This document shows positions 1 to 9,000 of a stretch of 64,000 nt of DNA, piece after piece; the stretch's first letter is position 1, and the number at the start of each line of letters is the position of its first letter. The notes under the pieces are model-generated. The model ran no database searches. It saw nothing but the letters and a program-made list of their open reading frames with translations, and was not told the origin of the DNA. This DNA is from Ancistrus triradiatus (lineage: Eukaryota; Chordata; Actinopteri; Siluriformes; Loricariidae). The position numbers were made by a program, and so were the translations under genes. Location: NCBI GenBank assembly GCA_025084515.1, contig JAJAGP010003170.1:1-64000 (forward strand). The letters run 5' to 3'.

Positions 1-94
1 TCACACATTGTTAAACCGGGCCCGTCCAGTTCACAGGGGCTTCTCGGTCCCTACCCTGTGATGCCGCAAGCAATGGTCATGCAGCGAATGCCAG
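1..94 (+). CDS. ciz1: CIZ1 exon (partial, cut by the window edge)
   Basis: The frame is open from base 1 and rich in Pro, Gly, Met and Gln. The donor is CCAG|gtagga at 95, leaving one base (phase 1). No acceptor is visible, so the exon begins left of the window. It sits in the low-complexity N-terminal half, where CIZ1 is poorly conserved; the phase match to the next exon is the main support. Confidence 0.7.
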
Positions 95-3000
95 GTAGGA
101 AATGTTCCTTCAGTTTGGTATTAACCATGCTGTCTCATTAAAAAACAAAAAAGTAAACTTCTTGCACTGTTTAAGGGATGCAAGCAGGTGGAGGGAAGCG
201 GTTTCCACCACCATTTTTACCTCCAGGAGTGAAAGGGCAGTCGCTTCTCGGACCAGCTCCTATTGGTGCGCCATTGAGGAACCCACATATGGGTTTTATG
301 ACTGGACATCAGCTTCGTCCACATGGACATTATGTGAACACGGTGATCATCTCACATCCTCACAGTGGCTCTGCTGCAGTAGATAAGACTTTAGATAAAT
401 ATTTACATTTACAGCATTTAGCAGACGCCCTTATCCAGAGCGACTTACAATTTATACAATCTTACAATCCAAGCAATTGTGGGTTAAGGGCCTTGCTCAA
501 GGACCCAACAGTGGCAGCTTGGCAGAGGTGGGATTTGAACCCTGGACCTTCTGGTCATGTACATTTCCACAAGGCACATAGTCTCATTTTTGCATTGCGA
601 TGCATTGCGTTACACCCCTGTTGTGCAGTACTTTAACCTCTAGGCTATCACAGCCACCCTTTCAGAGGGAGTGGGGGGCTGGGCAGGGGAGCATCCTTGA
701 GTGCTTTGACAGCAACCCCTTCCAAGCCACGAGTGCATGTTCGATCCCCACAAACTATATAAAGCAGACTTAAAAGGAGGAAATAAGACATAACTGTAGT
801 GATATCTTTGCTTATTGTTTAATAACCATCATTTTGTAATATTAAAGATTGAACTGTGTGTATTTTAGAGAGGATCTTTTAACACTCAGAGGAAGAGAGG
901 CAATGGCCACATAGGAGTGGTCAAAGCAAATGGAGAAATAAGCAAAGCTGATGTAAAAATGATAACAGCAGGTGAGTACGCAGGTCTGATTGCACCAATT
1001 TGTGACTTTGCAGTGATCCTTCTGAGAGGTTTTTTTGTTGATGTTTACCCAGAAAAGGAACCTGAAGCACCTGCAGAGGGAGGTCAAACCTCGACCTCTG
1101 AGCAAACCGAACCTCCTGTGAAAAAGCACAAGAATCCAGGGTATTGTAGTTCTTAACTTTATTACAGTGCTTGCAGGAATGAGCCATTCAAAGACAAGAT
1201 AAACATAAGATTTCGGACACTGATATCGGATTGTGGCATTTGACTGAACTCCTACGTTTTCCACAGGGCTGAGACGATTCCAGGGCTGGATGAAGATTCC
1301 AGAAGTGGAGATGAAGAGCAAGAGCAAAAGTCAACAGGTACAGATTCAAGGGGAATTTGAGTTGGCCATTTGTCAAATTTTGGACTAGTGATGAATCTTT
1401 TGATGTCTTAGCTCTTAGGAATGTTTTAATGTTTTTTTTATTTTTCCTTATGTAAAGCACTTTGAATTGCCACTGTGTATGAAAGGTGCTATACAAATAA
1501 ACTTGCCTTGCCTTGTGGAAGTGTATCATGGCACGAACAAAGGAGATTTCTAAGGAGCTCAGAAAAAGAGTTGTTGAGGCTCATCAGGCTGGAAAAGGTT
1601 ACAAAACCATCTCTAAAAAGTTTAGACTCCACCAATCCACAGTCAGACAGATTGTGTACAAACAGAGGAAATTCAAGACCATTGTTACCCTCCCCAGGAG
1701 CAAGGCGTGTAATAGTTGGCGAGGTCACCACAGATACTAAAGCAAAGGTTCACATACTTTTGCCACTCACGGTATCGCAAATATTGGATCATTTTCTTCA
1801 ATAAGTATAATATTTTTGTCTCATTTGTTTAACTGGGTTCTCTTTATCTACTTTTAGGACTTGTGTGAAAATCTGATGATGTTTTAGGTCATATTTATGC
1901 AGAAATGTAGAAAATTCTAAAGGGTTCATGAACATTTAAGCACCACTGTATCTACAGAATCCAGTTTGTGTTTAACCAGACATGCAGCTACAATCCTTTG
2001 TTGTCTGATTACACGTTTTCTATGTTGTTCATGCAGAGGATGAAAGCCCATCTGCAGAAGCTGATGAGGATCTGGAGCAGAGCAGGAAAGCAGAGGTACA
2101 GTACATTTATGTGCAGAAGTATGGACATAAATGCTCATCCAGGAGAAACCGTATTCTGAATTTTGATTTTTCCCTGGGCAAACCATACGCAGTACAATGC
2201 TCTCCCACAGACGCTGGCAACTTGGCTTACCGCCAGCTGACTGAGCTGAGCAGCAGTGCCCTCACTCAACCAATGGACTAACCATTTTGCATTTGTTTTT
2301 TGTGCTTCCAATACATTATTCAATAAATGACCTGAGATTTTCAACACTTTATTACAAAATAGGTTTTTTGTTAATATTTTTGCCCAACTTGAGGTTAATG
2401 TAAGTGTTTTAAGCATGTTTAAGGTAGGCTATGCTGTGATATCTACAGTATATATGTCAATACAACTTGGGTGGGTTTAACAGAATGGGACCCCATTGCA
2501 AATCCAGGAAGCTCTGTGCACAACTTCACCACGCCTACTTCCACAGCTCAGTCATTTTATTTATTTATTTTTTAAGCTTCACTTGTTTCTTTTTACTGTT
2601 AAATAATAACGAAAGCCTATAACCTTTGACCAGTAACTATGTCATTTTAACTGGGAGTGCATTTACATGCACTAAACAATCCGATCATGATCAGCTTTTT
2701 GCAGTTAACCGATTATTTAAGTGGTCATGTAAAATGATTTTCGGCAGTTAACGGATTATTAAGCGCATGCAAATTCACTCAGTGATTCAGAATGCTTTGA
2801 TGCTAAATCACAAGGGAATATCATGCCGGCTCCACACGGCAAAAGTGAGTGTATGTTCGGTTGCTTAATTTTATATTTCAGATGCTTTCCTAATTTTGCA
2901 GTGGTCTGGCATTCTTGCTGATAATTCAAACATTTACATTTACAGCATTTAGCAGACGCCCTTATCCAGAGTGACTTACAATTGATACAGTCTTACAATG

Positions 3001-6000
3001 CATGCAATTGTGGGTTAAGGGCCTTGCTCAAGGACCCAACAGTGGCAGCTTGGCAGAGGTGGGATTTGAACCCTGGACCTTCTGGTCCAGAGTCCAGTAC
3101 CTTAACTGCTAGGCTACCACAGTCCCACCCTAAACGGTCAACAGGGACCGCTATTGCAGCAACAGGGATACGTACCCACATCCGACTGTCCCTATATCAG
3201 ACATGAGCAGTTGTGTCTGTGCGGCTGTGGTAGATGTAGATGTCATTATTGACTGTTTGAATTTGAATTCTCTAATTCTGCTGCTGTTCCGAATTTCTAT
3301 ATCAATAATACAACAATGCAAAAGTATTTAATACACAAAGAGTAATGTAATGATTACACTAATGTGCCAGAACATTCCAATTAGTTCTTAAATAAAGTGT
3401 GTGTGTGTGGTGGTTATGCAGGTGCAGGGTGTAGGAACATCTCTGAAGGTGACCATTCAGCGCAGCAGTGAGAGCCGGGCCTTTAGCACTGGCTTGGAGG
3501 AGACAGCAGCTGCAACAGGCTCTGGGATGGACAAAGAGAAGAGCACGACTGCAGGCAAATTCTGCTGCTACATCTGCAATGTCTCTTGTCCTGACCAACA
3601 GGTACGGAGTTTCTGGCTATAAATGTTGCGATAAATATAACGTCATTATTTCCTCAAACTGTACAGGTTGTATTAGGGGTGTGTGATATGTATCGTCTAC
3701 GATAATATCATAATTGTGATGCTGATAGCGACGTTAAATAAACCAAATAGACAAACAAACTTGAAAGTTTGTGAACCCTTTAGAATTTTCTATATTTCTC
3801 TATAAATATGACCTAAAACCACATCAGATTTTCACACAAGTCATAAAAAGTAGATAAAGAGAACCCAGTTAAACAAATGAGACAAAAATATTATACTTGG
3901 TCATTTATTTATTGAGGAAAATGATCCAATATTACACATTAGTGAGTGGCAAAAGTATGTGAACCTCTAGGATCAGCACTTATTGTAATGAAATTAGAGT
4001 CAGGTGTTTTCAATCAATGGGATGACAATCAGGTGTGAGTGGGCACCTGTTTTATTTAAAGAACAGGGATCTATCAAAGTCTGGACTCCACCAATGCACA
4101 GTCAGACAGATTGTGTACAAATGGAGGAAATTCAAGACCATTGTTACTGACCATTGCAAGGAGAAAGCCACTGCTTTCCAAAAAGAACATTGCTGCTCGT
4201 CTGCAGTTTGCTAAAGATCACGTGGACCAAAACCGAAGGCCTATTGAAGAATGTGTTGGGGGACGGATGAGAACAAAATAAAACCTTTTGGTTAAAAGAA
4301 AAGCATTATATTTGGAGAAAGGAAAACACTGCATTCCAGCGTAAACAACCTTATTCCCATCTGTGAAACATGGTCCGCGGCCCTCGTTGTTCCGGTAGTA
4401 GGAGGATCATGGTTCTGGGAAGGTGGTCGGCCTGCATCTGGGCAGGACGGCTTGACATTTCATTGATGGAACAATTATGAATTCTAATATTATCAGCGGA
4501 ATTTAAAGGGAAAATGTCAGGACATCTGTCCGTGACTGAATTCTCAAGAGAAGGTGGTCATGCAGCAAGACACCGAACCCGAGCACACAGCGTTCTACCA
4601 AAGAAATGGTTAAAGAAGAATAAAAGTTAATGTTTGGAATGGCCAAGTCAAAGTCCTGACCTTAATCCAATCGAAATGTTGTGAAAGAACCTGAAGCGAG
4701 CAGTTAATATGAGGAAACCCACCAACATCCCAGAGCTGAAGCTGTTCTGTACGGAGGAATGGGCTAAAATTCCTCCAAGCCGGTGTGCAGGACTGCAGTT
4801 ATTGCTGCACAGGGGGGTCACACCAGATACTGAAAGCAAAGGTTCACATACTTTTGCCACTCACTAATATGTAATATTGGATTATTTTTCCTCAATAAAT
4901 AAATGAACAAGTATAATATTTTGTCTCCTTTGTTTAACTGTTCTCTTTATCTACCTTTAGAACTTGTGTGAAAATCTGATGATGTTTTAGGTCATATTTA
5001 TGCAGAAATATAGAAAATTCTAAAAGGGTTCACATACGTTCAAGCACGACTGTACTTAAAAGCACTGGACTGGAGTTAAAAATGAGTGAAAGTATTGTGC
5101 CAGGAGACAAAATACAGACACCACCAGCCTCGATGTCTACATCATTAGATTTATCTGCTGGTTGTGGTTCTTCCTCACTCACATGGAGGTGGTTTGGCTT
5201 TTGAAAAGACAGCTGTTACTCAAATCTGCAAACTGTCAGAAATTGGTTGTTGTTGAAGATGGCTTGACCACTAACTTATTTCACCACCATGCAGAATGTG
5301 GATATTATTACAAACTTCAGAGATGAAATGCACTCTCAAGATCAGGTAGAGGACAGATGTTCAGCTTGACCATAAATCTGTTGTTGTGGCAAAATGTGAA
5401 ACCTTCTGCAGTTTATGCTACAGCTTTTGTAAGACTTTTACAAACACATTTTTGAAGGTTGCAAAGTATCGTCTAAATATCGTTATCGATAATATCCCAG
5501 AAAATATCGTACGTCTCTAGGGTTATATTATTGTATAGTTTATACTCCTTTGATGTACATTGTTGCAGGACTTCCAGACACACATGATCAGCCTGGAACA
5601 CCAGCAGAAGTTGATGGAGATTCAGCATCTAAGTAACACCTGCCTGGCTTCACTCATTCCCAAAATGCAGCAGACGCTACAGAGCACACACAGGTAAGGA
5701 CTGCTATTACTTCAGCTTATAGTACAGCTTGAAAGTTTGTGAACCCTTTAGAATTCTTTATATTTCTGCATAAATATGACCTAAAACATCAGATTTTCAC
5801 ACAAGTCCTAAAGTAGATAAAGAGAACCCAGTTAAACAGACAAAAATATTATATTTGGTCTTTTTTCTATTGAGGAAAATGATCCTCTGTCACTCCATAA
5901 TACTTTCTTCCACTGATCTTCGTTCCAATCTTTGTGAGCTTTAGCATAACGAAGCATTTTCACCCTGCTCCTCTTTTGAAAAAGTGGTTTCTTGGATGCT

Positions 6001-9000
6001 ACCCTTCCAAAAAGACCGTTCATGATCAAGCTTCTTCAGACTGTAGAAGTTTGGCATTCTGGTGAAGATGCCAGATGCTGCTATTGCTCAAGTGTAAGGG
6101 GAGGCAATACTAAATACTCACCACTGTAGCCAATAGAAGCTGTTTTTTAAGGTTTTTTTTTTCCAGTTTTTAATTTTTTTATTTGTTTCCAAATTTAAAA
6201 ATATGGTAACCAGTAAAGGCTGAGTCTTTGAGGAGCACATAGGGGCAGAAGGGCTTTTTTTGAAAAACAGCATTCCTCAAAGAAAGATTGGAAGGGACTT
6301 CCATATACATTGCATAATATCATTAAACGATTCAAGCAATCAGGAGGAATTTCAGTGCGAGGGCAAGGGTGCAAGCCTAAACTATCTATGATCTCCCTCA
6401 GACAGCACTGCATCATGAACCATCATTCATCAGTAACTGATATTAACTGGATTCATTTACATTTACAGCATTTAGCAGACGCCCTTATCTAGAGCGACTT
6501 ACAATTGATACAGTCTTACAATCCAAGTTGTGGGTTAAGGGCCTTGCTCAAGGACCCAACAGAGGTAGCTTGGCAGAGGTGGGAATTGAACCCTGGACCT
6601 TCTGATCCGTAGTCCAGTACCTTAACCTTAACGAGGCTAGGCTACCAAAGTCCCTTTCACAAATGCCATTCACAAATGCCACTTAAAACTGTACTGTGCC
6701 AAAGGAAGCCTTATGGTAACCATGTCCGTTGTATCCTGTGGTACAGAGACAAAATTCAGGACTTGCAGCGCTGGTGTGACGTCTGCCAGTGCCACTTTAC
6801 TGGTGATCTGATTGAACACAGGAGAACAAAAAAGCACAAGGTATGATCCAGGAACATTCAGCAGGGAATCTCTATCTTGGAATGATGCTGCATCTGCAAA
6901 ATGATCAAATGTACAGTAAGCTCTGACGGATTTTGCCGTTTTTGTTACAGATGGCGAAGGTCTCTTCGAGGCCGTTCTGCACAGTGTGTGAGCGACACTT
7001 CAGAACTCCCCGCAAGTTTGTGGAACACATGAAGTCCCCAGAGCACAAACAGCGTGTGGAGGAGGTAGGCTGAGCAGCATTCAGACCAGCAAATGACAAG
7101 TTACTCATGTTTAAGCTGTGTAAGAAATATTAGCCTTATTATGTATGCGCTGGTTGGCCACTTTATTAGGTTCACCTGCTCTTTCACGGTCGAAGCTTTC
7201 CTTCATGGATATTAGACATGTGACCCCGGAGTATGCATAAGATCAAGTGAGCACGTTTTCTGTGTGAATACACTTGTCTCTAATAAAGTGGCCTTTCAGT
7301 GTATATAACATATATACTCTATACCAGTGTTTTCCAACCACTGTGCCGTGACAAATCATCAGGTGTGCCATGGAGGATTATTCAGTTTCACCTGATTGGT
7401 ACTCTAAACGAGCGGAGTGTAGTGAAAGGCAGAACAATTACATTCTCTTCCACTAGAGGGCAGTAAGATATCAGCTTTGTGCTCAGAACAGACCCAGGTT
7501 TCACACTGAGTAAATTGAGACTAGATTTTCATTATATTTCAATAAATATAGTTTTTGTGACATTTTGGTTTGGTGGTGTGCCTTGTGATTTTTCTAATGT
7601 GAAATATGTGCCGTGGCTCAAAAAGATTGGGAAACACCGCACTGTAGAATTTTTTTCAGTTGCTGACCTTTTTACCCTAGAAAGCTTATGGTCACCAACT
7701 ATTACATGCCTGACTGTGGATTTTCAAGAGGGTTTTGTAACCTTTTTCTGAGGTCATCAGAAATCTCCTTTGTTCATGCCATGATACACTTCCACAAACA
7801 TGTTGTGAAGAGCAGACTTTGATAGACCCCTGTTCTTTAAATAAAACAGGGTGCCCACTCACACCTGATTGTCATCCCACTGACTGAAACCATCTGACTT
7901 TAATTTCACCTTCAAATTAACTGCTAATCCTAGAGGTTCACATACTTTTGTCACTCACTATGTAATATTGGATCATTTTCTTCAATAAATAAATGACCAA
8001 GTATAATATTTTTGTCTGATTTGTTTAACTGGGTTCTCTTTATCTACTTTTAGGACTTGTGTGAAAATCTGATGATGTTTTAGGTCATATTTATGCATAA
8101 ATTTCTAAAGGGCCCACAAACTTTCATGCGCCACTGTATGAGTATTGTTTGCACGCAGTTTTCTCGTCAAAATACTCTTTATATTTGCATTGCAGTAGCC
8201 AAAAACGGTTGTCACCATGGTAATGTCCGGTCAACGTCCATTTGCTTGCTTTTGTGGAGGCTGAGTTATTATTAGGCGGTATATAAAATAGTGCTTTGTC
8301 CTGCTGTAGCTGAGAGAGGAAGGAGGACCTGAAGTCATGGAGGAGCTCATAACCTTAGATGCCATTGGCTGCTTTGAAGGTGAGGATGACTACGAGGAAG
8401 AAGAAAATGAAGATGAGGAGGATGATATTGTGTCAGAACAGGTTAGTGGTCTTCTTATCTGTGCTGCAACGTGTGTTTGTTTTATATTAGATAGATGGAG
8501 CTTTAGAAATCCCGGGGGAAATTGAATTGTTACGGCAGCAGGAATGTAGAACGCCACACATCACTAACAGATTGCACAACTTGAAGTGTAAAAATAAAAT
8601 GAGGAAATAGGAAAATAAGAAATATAGCAATAAATAGGAAAAGAACAACAATGTAAGGATGCATTGTACATGCTTGTGTTGTGCTATCCCTGGCAGGTTG
8701 TTACAGAGGAGACGAATGATGACAAAGAGTATGATCCAGACACTCAGTATGGTGAGCATTGCAAACTATAACATCATGGAACAGAAAGACCAACCCTGAC
8801 GGTTGATTGACAGATCGAATATATTATCCGTCCTCTTTTGCAGGGACCAGTTTTGTAGTGCCAGCAGCAGGCTTCCTCTGTAAACTCTGCCATAAGTTCT
8901 ACCATTATGAGTCCAGAGCACGGGAGACCCACTGCAAGTCTCTGATGCACTACCAGAACTTACAGGTAATACGAGCGTTGAAGTGGGTTCTCAATAGATT

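Noticed and set aside
842..1529. Minus-strand frames of 161 and 113 codons
   Set aside because: They are antisense to CIZ1 exons and introns, hydrophobic by chance, and match no family that I know.
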